Assembly: GCA_963787375.1 (NCBI GenBank) | Contig: CAWBCR010000031.1 | Span: forward strand, 1-64,000 | Source of the DNA: CAWBCR01 sp963787375 | GTDB lineage: Bacteria > Chloroflexota > Anaerolineae > Aggregatilineales > UBA3940 | Reading direction: 5' to 3' | Length of the DNA stretch: 64,000 nt | Part shown: piece by piece, positions 11,377-21,409 of the stretch | Position numbering within the stretch: position 1 is the first letter of the stretch | Layout of the letters: each line of letters starts with the position of its first letter | Translations under genes and position numbers: made by a program | Notes under the pieces: model-generated | The model's database searches: none | Told to the model about the DNA's origin: nothing | The model's input: only the letters and a program-made list of their open reading frames with translations

Positions 11377-11796
11377 TCAGCAACCGCCAAGGAGCGTCTC
11401 GACCAGGTTGGCAGACAGGACAATTCGCCCGGCATAAGCAGATCGCAGGCTCTGGGCAAGGTTATCAAGGGGATCGGTGGTCAGGATGTAGCCGGTGGCC
11501 CCGGCACGTAGGATGGCGCGCACCTGTGCGCGGTCGGCGCTGTCAGAAAAACCCAGAACCCGGATCGATGGATAGCCAGCGACGACCAGCTGAACCGCAT
11601 CCGCGCCGGATATGTCCACCAGCCCGGCGTCCATCAGAATCAGGCCCTGGGCGATATGCCGGCACGCATCTGACAAATCTGGCGCAGCCTGCACCCGCGC
11701 GCAGAAACGGATATCGGGCGTTGGCCTTAGCGCAAGCCGGAGACTATTCGCAAGCGCCGCGCGCTGGCTGGCCAGCACAATCTGTATCGTCAGCAT
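11377..11796 (-). CDS. Degenerate NarL-type receiver lacking its DNA-binding domain
   Basis: 139 residues. It is similar to the receiver half of the following NarL-type regulator (GATGYILTTDPLDNLAQ matches GAAGYVLKNSSIDDLAN). The acceptor aspartate is kept (D56, LILMDAGL), but the acid pair at the N-terminus is replaced (IVLASQR) and the conserved lysine is Thr, so normal phosphorylation is unlikely. No HTH follows; the protein stops at LLGGC where its paralogue continues into LuxR. Start ATG 11796, with AAAGG upstream. It could be a decoy or dimer partner, or simply a decaying gene. Confidence 0.6.
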   Translation of the reverse strand: MLTIQIVLASQRAALANSLRLALRPTPDIRFCARVQAAPDLSDACRHIAQGLILMDAGLVDISGADAVQLVVAGYPSIRVLGFSDSADRAQVRAILRAGATGYILTTDPLDNLAQSLRSAYAGRIVLSANLVETLLGGC

Positions 11797-11895
11797 GGTT
11801 GTGGCCTTTCCCTCACTCAGGTGCACCCATTGTAGGGGAAAGCGTCGGGCAATCTACCTGGCGGGGGAGCCAGTTTTGGGGACGGTCTTAGCTGG

Positions 11896-12534
11896 TCACC
11901 TGACCAGGTTCTTCTCGACGGCCAGCGCGACGGCCTCGATCCGGCTGCCGACGTTCAGCTTGGTGAGGATGCTGCTCACGTGGAATTTGGCTGTCGAGAT
12001 GCTGACGACCAACTTCTCGGCAATCTCGCGGTTATTCAGCCCGTCGACCATCAGACGCAGCACTTCAATCTCGCGCGAGGTCAGGCCGTAATCATGAGCC
12101 GGGCTGGCGCTCGACGGGTTGAGCAGCGCCTGCATGACCTCAGCAGAGAAGACCGATTTGCCTGCATAGGCGGTGCGAATGGTATTTGCCAGGTCATCAA
12201 TCGACGAGTTCTTGAGCACGTAGCCCGCCGCGCCGGCGTTGACCATCTCCCGCACGCTGTCTGCATCCTGAAAGCTTGACAGCGCCAGGACCTTGACCTG
12301 CGGGTAACGCCCGGTAATCACCTGCGTGGCCTCGATGCCATCCATGCCGGGCATGATGACATCCATCAACACCACGTCGGGCTCGTACTGCGCGCATAAC
12401 TGGATTGCCTCTTCGCCGTTGCTGGCCTGGGCGACCAGCACAATATCGTCAAGGAACTCGATGACGGCGCTGATTGCCCGGTGGATCTTGCTATGATCGT
12501 CGACGAGCATCACCCGGATCTGCTTATCTTCCAT
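11896..12534 (-). CDS. NarL/FixJ-family response regulator
   Basis: 212 residues. Receiver 1-125 with D12-D13 (MLVDDH), acceptor D58 (VLMDVIMPGMDG) and Lys in YVLKNSS. LuxR-type HTH at about 145-205 (LTSREIEVLRLMVDGLNNRE, then IAEKLVVSISTAKFHVSSI). The gene begins 4 bases after the stop of the kinase at 12539, so the two form a cognate pair. Targets unknown. The end of this gene contains the palindrome that reappears at 11324. Confidence 0.85.
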   Translation of the reverse strand: MEDKQIRVMLVDDHSKIHRAISAVIEFLDDIVLVAQASNGEEAIQLCAQYEPDVVLMDVIMPGMDGIEATQVITGRYPQVKVLALSSFQDADSVREMVNAGAAGYVLKNSSIDDLANTIRTAYAGKSVFSAEVMQALLNPSSASPAHDYGLTSREIEVLRLMVDGLNNREIAEKLVVSISTAKFHVSSILTKLNVGSRIEAVALAVEKNLVR

Positions 12535-12538
12535 TCCG

Positions 12539-14698
12539 CTATGCCTCTCTCAGGACTACTTCGGTGCCTGCCCCGGCGCTGCTCGTGATCGTGAGGCCAG
12601 CATCCGCGCTGGCTGCGTGATTGCGCATGGTGGCGATACCAGAGCCATCTATATCGGCAGCCTCCACGTTAAATCCACAACCATCGTCCTTGATTCGCAG
12701 CGTGACACGGCCGTCGACGCGTTCAAGTGTTACGTCCACATGCGACGCCCTGGCGTGCTGCCTGACGTTGTCGAGCGCTTCCTGAGCGATCCGGTAGAAG
12801 GCAATCTGTGCCTCCGGTCTGAGGACTAACCTGTCGGCGGCGGCGACCCTGACCGCAATCTGGGTGCTGGCAGTGAAGATGTTACACAGCAGCCGGATCA
12901 GCGCGCCCAGCTCGGTCTGAGCCAGCACATCTGGCTGGAGCTCCAGCATCAGGGCGCGCAGCTCCGCCATGGCGACCTGTATCAGCCCGCCCAGCTCATC
13001 GACGTAGGAATGAAACTTCTCGGAGTGGCAGTCCGTGATGCGCGACAGCAGTTCGGCGATGCTGCTCGCGGCGAAAATCGTCTGGCTGACGTTGTCGTGA
13101 ATCTCGCGAGCCAGCCGCTGCCGTTCCTCCGAGACAGCCGCTGCCTGCGCGATGGTGTACAACCGTGCGTTCTCGATGGCAATTGCCGCCTGATCGGCAA
13201 AAGCCTGTAGGCGCGCCGCGTGGATGTCGGTGTAGAAACCGGGCTGTGTGTTCGCCAGATTGACAAAACCGATTACCTGCCCATCTGTCACAATCGGCGC
13301 GCCAATATAAGAGCGTATCCAATCTGCCCCCGGAAAAGCCGGGGGTAAATCCGCACGCCGATCTGCGATGACAAGCGCCTGCCGGCTCTCAGCCATGTGA
13401 CGCAGCGGACCGACTTCGTCGACCGGGCCTCGGATGCCAAGCACTTGTGGCGGCGTGTCGGCGCCATCGCTGCGGCTGCCCACCAGCCGGGCGACGCCGC
13501 TGCTGACCAGCAGAATCTCCGCACGGGTGTGGGGCACGACTTTCCCCACGTTCTCCAGGATGCGCTCCAGCACTTCGTCAACCTCAAGGGTGCTGTTGAT
13601 GGCACGGGTGATGTCGATCAGGGCCTCTGCCAGATTACGCTGCTCGCTTTCGGCGGCTTCGACGCGTTTGCGGTCGGTGATATCTCGCGCCACGATGAGA
13701 CGCCCGGTGAGATGTCCGCCCTGGTCATACAGGCCCGATATTCGCAGATCAAGCTGCACCGGCATGCCGGATGGGTCTTCGGTGACGATCTCGGTGGCAA
13801 GCTCATCCAGGTCGCCGTAGCGCTCGATGATCGGGCGCTGGTTGGGGAACACATCTGCCAGCGGCGCTCCGATCATCTGGCCGGTTGACCCGCCGACCAC
13901 CTGCCGGGCCGCCGGGTTGAGGTCCACCACACGGTCTGCCGCATCGATGACGATTACGATGTCAGACATACTCTCAACCAGCTTGTCGCGGGCCACCGGC
14001 ATGAGATCGAACAGCCGGTAGCGGAACAGCGCCCAGGCGACAAGCAGGTTGCCCAGCGCAAAGGTAAACGGGGATATGTCGCGGTGGGGGCCAAGCTGAA
14101 AGCCAGCCAGGGTCAGCACGCCACCGAGCGTCGGGATCAGCATCCCGGCGGTCACCAGGCCAAGCTGGCCCCGATACATCGGCTGGGCCCTGACCACTCT
14201 CAGGACGAGGACGCCAAGGCTGTACAGGATCAGCACATAGATGTACGCCGTCGCGATGTAGAACGCGGGGGTGAAGCTGTAAGACAGCTCTGAGAACAGC
14301 GAGGACAGGATCAGATGCGCGTCGGGCCGCAGCAGGTGCATCGGGTCGACGAAGACGAAGATCATGAACAGCAGCGGGAAGACCGACACCAACCCAAGTG
14401 TCCGGCGAGGGTGTGCCAGCGGGCGGCCAGCATAGTCGCGGGCGAAGGCCAGCAGCGCAATCGGCACGCCAAACGTGCCGAAGAACTGGACGTTATCCCA
14501 GAACACCTTACCCTGAAGGCCGGGGCTGAGCAGCTCGAAGATGTAGCCGAGTATCCAGGCTGTTTCCGACAGCAGCACCAACGCGAAGGCCACCGCGCCA
14601 ACCGTCGCACGGTGCTGCCAGCAGTACACAGCAATTGTGGTTGCGATCAGAAGCGATACGACATAGGGTGTCAGGAATGCGGCGTGCGACCAGTTCAT
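12539..14698 (-). CDS. NarL-type sensor histidine kinase (7TM-PAS-GAF-HisKA_3)
   Basis: 719 residues. Residues about 5-225 have seven membrane spans like the 7TM sensor region of many histidine kinases. PAS lies at about 235-350 (VIVIDAADRVVDLNPAARQV), GAF at about 370-510, HisKA_3 with His534 (LAREIHDNVSQ) and a HATPase with DDGCGF and GSGIATM. HisKA_3 kinases pair with NarL-type regulators, and such a regulator follows directly. Start ATG 14698. A likely function is redox, oxygen or small-molecule sensing; the signal cannot be read from sequence. Confidence 0.85.
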   Translation of the reverse strand: MNWSHAAFLTPYVVSLLIATTIAVYCWQHRATVGAVAFALVLLSETAWILGYIFELLSPGLQGKVFWDNVQFFGTFGVPIALLAFARDYAGRPLAHPRRTLGLVSVFPLLFMIFVFVDPMHLLRPDAHLILSSLFSELSYSFTPAFYIATAYIYVLILYSLGVLVLRVVRAQPMYRGQLGLVTAGMLIPTLGGVLTLAGFQLGPHRDISPFTFALGNLLVAWALFRYRLFDLMPVARDKLVESMSDIVIVIDAADRVVDLNPAARQVVGGSTGQMIGAPLADVFPNQRPIIERYGDLDELATEIVTEDPSGMPVQLDLRISGLYDQGGHLTGRLIVARDITDRKRVEAAESEQRNLAEALIDITRAINSTLEVDEVLERILENVGKVVPHTRAEILLVSSGVARLVGSRSDGADTPPQVLGIRGPVDEVGPLRHMAESRQALVIADRRADLPPAFPGADWIRSYIGAPIVTDGQVIGFVNLANTQPGFYTDIHAARLQAFADQAAIAIENARLYTIAQAAAVSEERQRLAREIHDNVSQTIFAASSIAELLSRITDCHSEKFHSYVDELGGLIQVAMAELRALMLELQPDVLAQTELGALIRLLCNIFTASTQIAVRVAAADRLVLRPEAQIAFYRIAQEALDNVRQHARASHVDVTLERVDGRVTLRIKDDGCGFNVEAADIDGSGIATMRNHAASADAGLTITSSAGAGTEVVLREA

Positions 14699-14859
14699 AC
14701 TGTTTCTTCTGGCGGATGCCAGGCCACGACTTTCAATGAGCCCATTATACTCCAGTGCGTGCGTTCAGAATCAGCGCCAGAGCAGTAGAGCGCGGCGGGT
14801 AACCATCGCTCCACGCTTCTGCCTCGTTTGTCATGGGGGAGACGCTCTTGTGAATTGGT

Positions 14860-15056
14860 GTATCAGACCACTCGACAGCGCAGGGGGCAGCCGCTGCTGG
14901 CGCAGACCTGCGACCCGTACGGCACAGTCTACGACAGCGTCGGGGAAGGCACGTCGAGCTACGGCTGGACCGGCGAGCAGGTCGACCGCAACGGGTTCGT
15001 GTACCTGCGGGCGCGGCATGATCCGCCGTCGATGGGGCGGCGGAGCCCACGCACAT
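14860..15056 (+). pseudogene. RHS-family core remnant
   Basis: The frame through GQPLLAQTCDPYG, SSYGWTGEQVDRNG and FVYLRARHDPPSMG is the well-known end of the RHS core (YGFTGEQ, LVYLRARYY). There is no start, no long upstream coding and no toxin tip of recognised type; downstream the frame enters the dispersed repeat. It is a truncated leftover. Upstream 14699-14859 shows no gene. Confidence 0.65.
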
Positions 15057-15200
15057 ATCGTGCTCAGCCGGGCATCCAATTGTGCAATCTTGAACAAACA
15101 GGGCAGAGGGGAGTTGTGCCGAACCTTCTTAGCGATTGCTCAGCGTGATGCCGACAGTATACAGAGCCTTGCCAGAGACGGCAAATCCAAACGCCGTCCC
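15045..15200 (+). repeat. Dispersed repeat copy C, joined to the RHS remnant
   Basis: Shares gagttgtgccgaacc, cttagcgattgctcagcg and acagtatacagagccttgcc with copies at 1.2 and 6.6 kb, ending in ggcaaatccaaacgcc as in copy B. It has the same order of RHS end followed by repeat as copy A. Confidence 0.6.
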
Positions 15201-15205
15201 TCCCC

Positions 15206-16951
15206 TCATTGCAGTAGATAACCCAGCTCTTTCAAGCGATTCCGAAAACGTGTCATCTGAGATCGGCGAATGAGAATCGTTTTGTCATCCAGAATCCGGC
15301 ATATCTTTGATAGGGCTATATCCCCGGCGATCAGGTCTTTCAGGCTGGGTTGCTTGAGTTGGATAAGTGTGGTTTCACCGCCTTGCCGAAATGCCCCTTG
15401 ATTGCGTTGGAACATCGCCAGCCAATCAGCCGTGCTTGATGGTAAATCGCCCTGGTGATTGGCCTTTAGATACGTAGAGATTTGTTCCAGGCTCTGCCCA
15501 CCTTCAACGGCAGTAAGGACCTTAACGGTATCCAGTTGATAAGTCTGCTCATCAATTTGCTCGGCCAGCGCCTCCAATTGCAATCGCTCGGCGGGTGGAC
15601 AATCACCCAATAGATGAACCCGCCGGTCGTCATCGATCCGAAACAGATTGTTCTCTTCAGGTTCCCTTGATATATATTCACCGGCCTGCCCCAATAGAAA
15701 CGCCCCCCAGGGATTGATACGGAAATAGAGCAGGCTGTCATATTGGCTAATCGGCTCATCAATATACAGGTAACGGGTGTCAATTACGGTGAAATATTCA
15801 TCTTCAGCAAAGGCAATATCAACCGCCCCCAGCGTCGCCAGATATTCCCAGATAATGACATTGATGAACAACCCTTTTGTGACGTCCCAATAGGATGTAC
15901 CGGAAAGACTGCCATAATAGGAAGAGCCAACATACAGGTTACTGTAACCGGTTTCTTCAACCTCGAAGTCAAAATCCCAGATGATGAAAGCTCGACAGAA
16001 ATCAAGGATGCTGATCCAGGTATCGACCGGACACCAGGAAAGCGCCTCTATCACCCTCTCCCGGCGAAAGCCAGGCCGCGTCATCCGTGTCTTCTTTGAT
16101 CCCAGGCCACCGAGATGGGTAATCCGCTGCAACTCATCAAAACCATTAGCTCCGGACCACTTCTCAAAAGCGGGGAGCAAGACATCTGGAGCCTGCGTCT
16201 TTAGATACTCCCTCCCGGTTTGGGTCAACGTACCACTGCGAGAGACCAACCCCGCTTCCTGGGTGAACACATCCAGCCCGAAGGGGCGTATGGTTGTCCG
16301 TCTCGTGATCTTCTCCGGAAAGTCACGGAAGTCGCCATCAAGCAGATTGTCTGCAACCTTGTGGACACTGGCCGCGGTCAGGCGGTGATTGGTCCCGCTG
16401 AACTTAACGTGACCCAGCTCGACCATCCGCAGGTAAGCCAGCAGATCGGTGCGCCCGATCAACTCGGTTTCAACCCTGATCACAGGCGAGCTAAAACCTT
16501 CCTGTTCTGCAACCTCTGGAATTGTCGCTACGCCCGCCAGTTCAAACCGCTCTACTGGCAGTGCCAGGTCTTCCAACAGGGGCATCAAATCCTGGGCGAT
16601 CAGCAACTGTATTCTGTCAACAAATAGATCAAAGAGAATGGGAGTCTGATACAATAAACCCCAGTACCGGGCGTTCTGGTCAGGACGGGGCGGCAATTCG
16701 CCATACTGGTTGACAAACGCGGCAACGTTAAATTCGCCCCCATTATGGTAAGCGGCAGAAACGGCGCGCTGAGATATCTGCCCCAGTTGTTCCCAGGCTT
16801 TGGCAAGCGAATCCCGATTGAGCATCTGCTGACAGATAAACGCGATTCGATCTCCTTTGCGAGTAATGCTGGTGTTACCTCCCAGCAGTTTGACGTATTC
16901 TTTGAGCTGATCACTTGTCCATTGATCGAGCAATTCACGCAGCATTGTCAT
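15206..16951 (-). CDS. Unknown protein of an SNF2/SWIM gene trio
   Basis: 581 residues from ATG 16951, chosen because AGGGAAG lies eight bases upstream and longer starts would run deep into the SWIM gene. Residues 1-45 (LLDQWTSDQLKEYVKLLGG then KGDRIAFICQQML) look like a SAP-type nucleic-acid-binding helix pair. The remainder is mixed alpha/beta with several winged-helix-like stretches and no catalytic motif I recognise. It overlaps the SWIM gene by 17 bases, and that gene overlaps the SNF2 helicase by 4, so the three are one operon. A DNA-binding partner of the helicase is inferred. Confidence 0.55.
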   Translation of the reverse strand: MTMLRELLDQWTSDQLKEYVKLLGGNTSITRKGDRIAFICQQMLNRDSLAKAWEQLGQISQRAVSAAYHNGGEFNVAAFVNQYGELPPRPDQNARYWGLLYQTPILFDLFVDRIQLLIAQDLMPLLEDLALPVERFELAGVATIPEVAEQEGFSSPVIRVETELIGRTDLLAYLRMVELGHVKFSGTNHRLTAASVHKVADNLLDGDFRDFPEKITRRTTIRPFGLDVFTQEAGLVSRSGTLTQTGREYLKTQAPDVLLPAFEKWSGANGFDELQRITHLGGLGSKKTRMTRPGFRRERVIEALSWCPVDTWISILDFCRAFIIWDFDFEVEETGYSNLYVGSSYYGSLSGTSYWDVTKGLFINVIIWEYLATLGAVDIAFAEDEYFTVIDTRYLYIDEPISQYDSLLYFRINPWGAFLLGQAGEYISREPEENNLFRIDDDRRVHLLGDCPPAERLQLEALAEQIDEQTYQLDTVKVLTAVEGGQSLEQISTYLKANHQGDLPSSTADWLAMFQRNQGAFRQGGETTLIQLKQPSLKDLIAGDIALSKICRILDDKTILIRRSQMTRFRNRLKELGYLLQ

Positions 16952-17807
16952 CCGGTTCTTCCCTTTCATCGAGCACTTCTTCATCCTCGAATGCTGCATT
17001 CAGCGCCGCTTGTGTGAGGCTGTCGTAAACCGGTCCTAACTTCGCCTCAATATCCTCCATGAAGCCCGGCGCACCCAGGCGTAACAGGACCGGATAAGCG
17101 ATATCGGGTGGCGCGATTTGTGTGCGGAAATGGGCGAGTTCTCTGCCGATTTCCCAGAATCCTTCCGTTGATAAAGGCGGCGACGGTTCATAGGCTGCTT
17201 CGTAATTGTCTTCCGGATCAGCGCTGTGATGCTGGCTCAACACTGCCAGAATCTCCTCCTGGGATTTGCCACGCAGCCGGAACAACAGAAAAGGGTCTTC
17301 GTCAAAACGCTCGGCCAGAATATAATGCACGGCAGCCAGATGCTTGCATACCGCCGCATAATCCGGGCAGTTGCATTCCTGGATGAGATCATTGCTATTG
17401 GAAGGGAAGAGCGACAGTTCAACCGCTGCAAAGACCTCTTCAATATCCTGGGGCATCTCCCCGGCCAGCAACTGTGCCATGAAGATCGGGCGGCTCAGCA
17501 GCGCCTCCAACACCCGTTCCCATTCTATTTCGGTCAGGGGTTTGATCTGAATGGTGATTTTATAGGGGCGGCTTCTGGAACCCTGAACCTTTGCACTGAC
17601 TCCCCCACGCCCTTCTGTCAGCGATAACACCTGCCCCTTACGGGCATAAGTGCGGCCCCGTCGCAGCCGCCCCGGGTCCATCAACTGCTCCATCTGTTCG
17701 ATCCAGCGAGACGCCCACCAGTTCTTGACGAAAGCGCCGCGCTTACTTTTCGCTTTGATCCCTTCATCGGTTTCAATGGTTGGTTTGTAATCGTAATACC
17801 AGCTCAT
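16935..17807 (-). CDS. SWIM zinc-finger protein
   Basis: 290 residues. A SWIM motif lies mid-protein: ECNCPDYAAVCKHLAAVHY (CxC..CxH), a zinc-binding fold that contacts DNA or protein. The N-terminal part (FVKNWWASRWIEQME, then GRTYARKGQVLSL) is typical of SWIM proteins encoded beside bacterial SNF2 helicases. Start ATG 17807 overlaps the helicase stop (17804) by four bases. The C-terminus is acidic. Role: probable accessory subunit of the SNF2 ATPase; the biological process is not known. Confidence 0.75.
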   Translation of the reverse strand: MSWYYDYKPTIETDEGIKAKSKRGAFVKNWWASRWIEQMEQLMDPGRLRRGRTYARKGQVLSLTEGRGGVSAKVQGSRSRPYKITIQIKPLTEIEWERVLEALLSRPIFMAQLLAGEMPQDIEEVFAAVELSLFPSNSNDLIQECNCPDYAAVCKHLAAVHYILAERFDEDPFLLFRLRGKSQEEILAVLSQHHSADPEDNYEAAYEPSPPLSTEGFWEIGRELAHFRTQIAPPDIAYPVLLRLGAPGFMEDIEAKLGPVYDSLTQAALNAAFEDEEVLDEREEPDDNAA

Positions 17808-20800
17808 ACAGCCCTCAATTCTACTAAAGCGCGTAAGTCCACCGTTGACATCTCGGTCAGCCAGTTCTCGCCCGTGCCCACGATACTTTCCGCCAGCGCC
17901 TTTTTCTCTTCAATCATCTGGTCAATGCGCTCTTCCACCGTACCCAGGCAGACGAACTTGTGCACCAGCACATTGCGCGTCTGCCCGATGCGAAAGGCGC
18001 GGTCGGTGGCCTGATCTTCTACTGCGGGATTCCACCAGCGGTCAAAGTGGAAAACATGATTGGCGTTGGTCAAATTCAGCCCTGTCCCCCCGGCTTTCAA
18101 GGAGAGTATGAAGACGGGCGGGCCATTTTCCGACTGAAAGCGTGCTACCATCTCAGTTCGCTTTTTAGGCAGGGTTCCTCCATGCAAGAACAGCGTCTGA
18201 ACACCAAACCGCTCTTGAATATACTGCTTGAGCAGATCGCCCATTTCGGTGAACTGGCTGAAGATCAGCATTCGGTCGCGCTCCGCCAGTACCTCTTCCA
18301 GAACGGCATGGAAACGTTCAAGCTTGCCGCTGCGGTTGTTGTCTTCAAAGGGGCGGTACGTTTCACTCTGGTGGAGATACTGCACCGGATGATTGCAAAT
18401 CTGCTTGAGCTGCATCAACATGCTCAAGACCATCCCTTTTCGCTGAATGCCTTCTTCCTGGTCCTCAATCGCTTGCAGGGCGTTTTGTACGACCGCCTCA
18501 TAGAGCGTGGCCTGTTCTTCGCTCAGATTACAATAAACCTTCATCTCCTGTTTTTCTGGCAGGTCTTGAATCACAGTGGGATCGGTTTTGAGGCGGCGCA
18601 GAATAAAGGGACGGGTCAGCCGGCGCAGCTGGTCGGTGGCCTGTTCATCCCCGTATTTCTCAATCGGAAGGATGAACTTTCTGCGGAAGTCCGTGCAATT
18701 CCCCAGAAAGCCAGGGTTCAGAAAGTGCATGATCGACCACAGTTCAGACAGGCGATTTTCGACAGGCGTTCCGGTCAGGGCCAACCGAAAATCTGACTGT
18801 AGGCTGCGTATCACCTGGGCCTGTTTAGTGGCGGGATTCTTGATATTCTGGGCCTCATCCAGTACCACCCCCAACCAGTCGATCTGGCGCATCACTTCGG
18901 CATCACGGCGAACCAGCGCATAACTGGTCAGCACCATGTCCACTTGTTGAGCTGCTTCAAGGAACGCCTCATCCCGCAGGCGGTCACCACCTTGATGGAT
19001 CATCGTACTGATATCAGGGGTAAAGCGGTCACTCTCGATCTTCCAGTTAGTCACTACCGAGGTCGGACAGACCAGCAAAACGGGGGCGGGGAGTCCGCCG
19101 GATTCCCCCTTCAAATTCTGGATCATTGCCAGCGTCTGGATGGTTTTGCCCAGCCCCATATCGTCGGCCAGGATGGCTCCTATTCCCCAGCGGCGGGCAA
19201 AGTCAAGCCAGGAATAACCATACTCCTGGTAAGGGCGCAGTGTAGTGTACAGGTTTTCCGGCGGGGAAGAATCTCCAGAGTTTCCTCCCCCTGTAAGGTG
19301 TTGAGCCAACGATCCAGCCAGCGGTCGATCTCCACTCCGTCTACCGGCAGGTCGCCGTGGGCATCAACTCCCCCAAGGGATAACTGCATCGCTTCCAGGA
19401 TTGAGAGATCGCCTTCTAACTGCTGTTTCTCCCAGAACTGAATCGCCTTCTCAATCTGATCCGGGTCAAGTTGAACCCACTGGCCGCGAATCTGCACCAG
19501 TGGCGACTTCAAGGCGACCAGCGCATCGAATTCCTCACGGGTGAGTGTCGTATCACCAAGCAACAACTGCCAGCGGTAGTTGACCAGTTTATCAAAACTC
19601 ATGTGGCCGGTTGAGACCTCGGCGACCCCTTTTGCCCGATTGCTATCCAGTTTCAGGCGCACTCCTAGCCGTGTACCGGGTTTGTTCCACCAGGGTGGGG
19701 TCAGCAGACCAAAGCCGCTTTGCTGCAACTGCGGCGCGCAGGTGCGCAAAAAGTCAAAGGCTTCCTGCGATGAGAGTTTCACCGAAGCAGGGTTCTGTTT
19801 TTGCAGGCTTCTCTGGATAGGTGCAAAGAACCGCCCTGCATACCCCAGTCCGGCCAACAGGCGCACCTGTGGTCGTTTGAAGCGCCGGTCCAAGACTTCG
19901 AGCATCCCGCCCTGAGCGTGCCATACTTCATTCGCCGGAACCACCAGGCTGGCATCATCGCGCGCCTGTAACAGATAATGCAGTTCCCAGTCCTCTTCTT
20001 CCAAGTCTGGTGCTTCAAGCCGGAAGGCAATGCGATAATAGTTGTCCCCGGCAATTGTCAGGGTGCGGGACCAGGCACGATAACTGCTATCCAGATGGCG
20101 TAGTTGGTCCTGGCTGCCCTGCACAACCGGATCATTCTGAAATAACGCACGCAGCCAGTTATCCGATAGTCGATTACCGGCAGCCGGTGGAATAGCCGTC
20201 CAAAAGCGTATTGCGGCATCGGTCAGATGGTTGAGAAAACTATCGAGCAGGGCACGCGGCGGTATTGTTTCTTCTGGTGTCGGTGCTCCGGCCCGGCAAA
20301 TCGAGGGCATCCCCAGCGCCAGCCGGGTGATGCGCCGGGCATCTTCTTCGCTGTCCAGCACTGGCTGCCAGCGCGCTTCATAACGCACGCCCTTTTTTGT
20401 TTGAAGGTCAATCAGGGTTGGTCGGTATTTCTGCCGGGCCAGCACCTCCAGAATGAAGTTGAAACCAACCTGCCAGTAGCGCAGATCGCTGCCCGGTCGC
20501 AAGGAGGCGGGAGTTTGATCAATCAGTGCGACAAAGAATTGAAATGCTGACCGTGCATCTAACCAGAGCCCGCTGACCTCCCAGAGCAGCAGATCAGAAC
20601 CATCAGCTTGCTCCCAGTCATGGATCAACTCTGGCGATGGAATTGGCCCGAATTCACTGGTCGACAACCAGAGAGTGAGTGTGCGACGGGAAGCAATATC
20701 CGGCACGACCGTTTTAAGATGCGCCTGTAGTTCGTCCGTAGAGAGTAAAAAGGATGAGGTTGGGCGGACTTTCGACGCCTGTCGCGTTTAGGATGCGCTG

Positions 20801-20885
20801 ATGCTGACGTTTCGGCCCACACCAGGACGCCGCTTTCATCTTCGGGTGATTCTGGCACATACCAGTGAACATGTAGAACGTACAC
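17804..20885 (-). CDS. SNF2-family DEAD/DEAH helicase, two frameshifts
   Basis: About 1,026 residues when repaired. The N-terminus is read from GTG 20885 (VLHVHWYVPESPED, with AGAGG upstream), the usual opening of bacterial SNF2 proteins. It shifts frame at about 20770-20790 and runs to about 19262, where a second shift (a C run reading cttcccc) leads into the ATPase. The middle is the SNF2-associated region. ATPase motifs: DDMGLGKT (I), VLDEAQ (II), LTGTPVENR (III), KAGGTGLNLT (V), DRWWNP and DRAFRIGQ (VI). It is an ATP-dependent DNA translocase, not a strand-separating helicase. The shifts look like single-base errors because coding text is seamless on both sides. Partner genes: SWIM and the unknown 15.2 kb gene. 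Confidence 0.8.
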
Positions 20886-21150
20886 TTGATGCCTCTTGGT
20901 ATGTTATTCGGAATCCTTAAGCTGTTCTATGGTTGTGCTCCCCTCTCAACTGATACCGTCAGTATCGGTGGTGGAAAGGGAACTGAGGGTGAGGCCAGAG
21001 TTACTTCATCATGAAGCGTTGCCACTAACTTGAAATGGTTCCTCACACTATGTCAGCGATAGGGATTATAACGCCTACCTCAAAACGCGGGATATCGATG
21101 GGAGTCGAACCACCCTTGAGGGTCTTTCAAGGACAGAATCTATGCAAATA
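20886..21150. other. Intergenic between SNF2 gene and tRNA
   Basis: No gene supported. On the minus strand a fragment at about 21095-21115 resembles a tRNA T-arm (ggttcgactccc), but no acceptor or anticodon arm goes with it. A short inverted repeat gatac/gtatc lies at about 20952-20966. Confidence 0.3.
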
Positions 21151-21186
21151 TAGACAAAACCCCGTCAGAATCATCTCTGACGGGGT
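21151..21186 (-). terminator. Rho-independent terminator of tRNA-Leu
   Basis: Perfect 10-bp stem ACCCCGTCAG / CTGACGGGGT with an 8-base loop (21159-21186). On the minus strand it is followed by TTTTGTCTATATTT. It lies 15 bases after the tRNA 3' end. Confidence 0.8.
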
Positions 21187-21200
21187 CGCTATGGTTCGTG

Positions 21201-21283
21201 TAGGGCGGGTGGGGGTCGAACCCACACTTCCTCACGGAAAGCGGATTTTAAGTCCGCCGCGTCTGCCATTCCGCCACCGCCCC
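21201..21283 (-). tRNA. tRNA-Leu (anticodon UAA)
   Basis: Minus-strand cloverleaf of about 83 bases. Acceptor GGGGCGG pairs with CCGCCCT; anticodon stem GCGGA/TCCGC closes the loop CTTAAAA (anticodon TAA); a long variable arm (ctttccgtgaggaag) marks a class II tRNA; the T arm is GTGGG-TTCGACC-CCCAC. CCA is not encoded. A strong terminator follows. Confidence 0.9.
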
Positions 21284-21330
21284 AACTGCGCCACATTATA
21301 CCACCATCCGCGCGCCGCGCGGCCAATATC

Positions 21331-21360
21331 TTGACACCGCACCGCAAAAAGGCATACAAT
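21331..21360 (+). promoter_or_regulatory. Sigma70-type promoter of the FadR-type regulator operon
   Basis: TTGACA at 21331-21336 and TACAAT at 21355-21360 with an 18-base spacer. It lies 50 bases upstream of the regulator's ATG and just upstream of the operator. Confidence 0.75.
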
Positions 21361-21374
21361 GCAGGGCAGGTAAT

Positions 21375-21385
21375 TGGTCAGACCA
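21375..21385 (+). promoter_or_regulatory. GntR/FadR-type operator
   Basis: Perfect palindrome TGGTCAGACCA, matching the TnGTnnnACnA form bound by FadR-subfamily regulators. It starts 15 bases after the -10 box, at or just past the expected transcription start, so the downstream FCD regulator likely represses its own operon. Confidence 0.7.
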
Positions 21386-21409
21386 TTTTACCAAAGACAC
21401 CGGGACATC

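Noticed and set aside
14860..15200. Functional RHS toxin gene
   Set aside because: Only the core end survives, with no start, no upstream repeats and no toxin tip.
21095..21115. tRNA T-arm-like fragment on the minus strand
   Set aside because: No acceptor, D or anticodon arm; the stem does not pair well. Not called as tRNA or integration scar.
21035..21334. Plus-strand frame across the tRNA region (99 codons)
   Set aside because: It runs antisense through tRNA-Leu and has no ribosome site; the typical false protein over tRNA genes.
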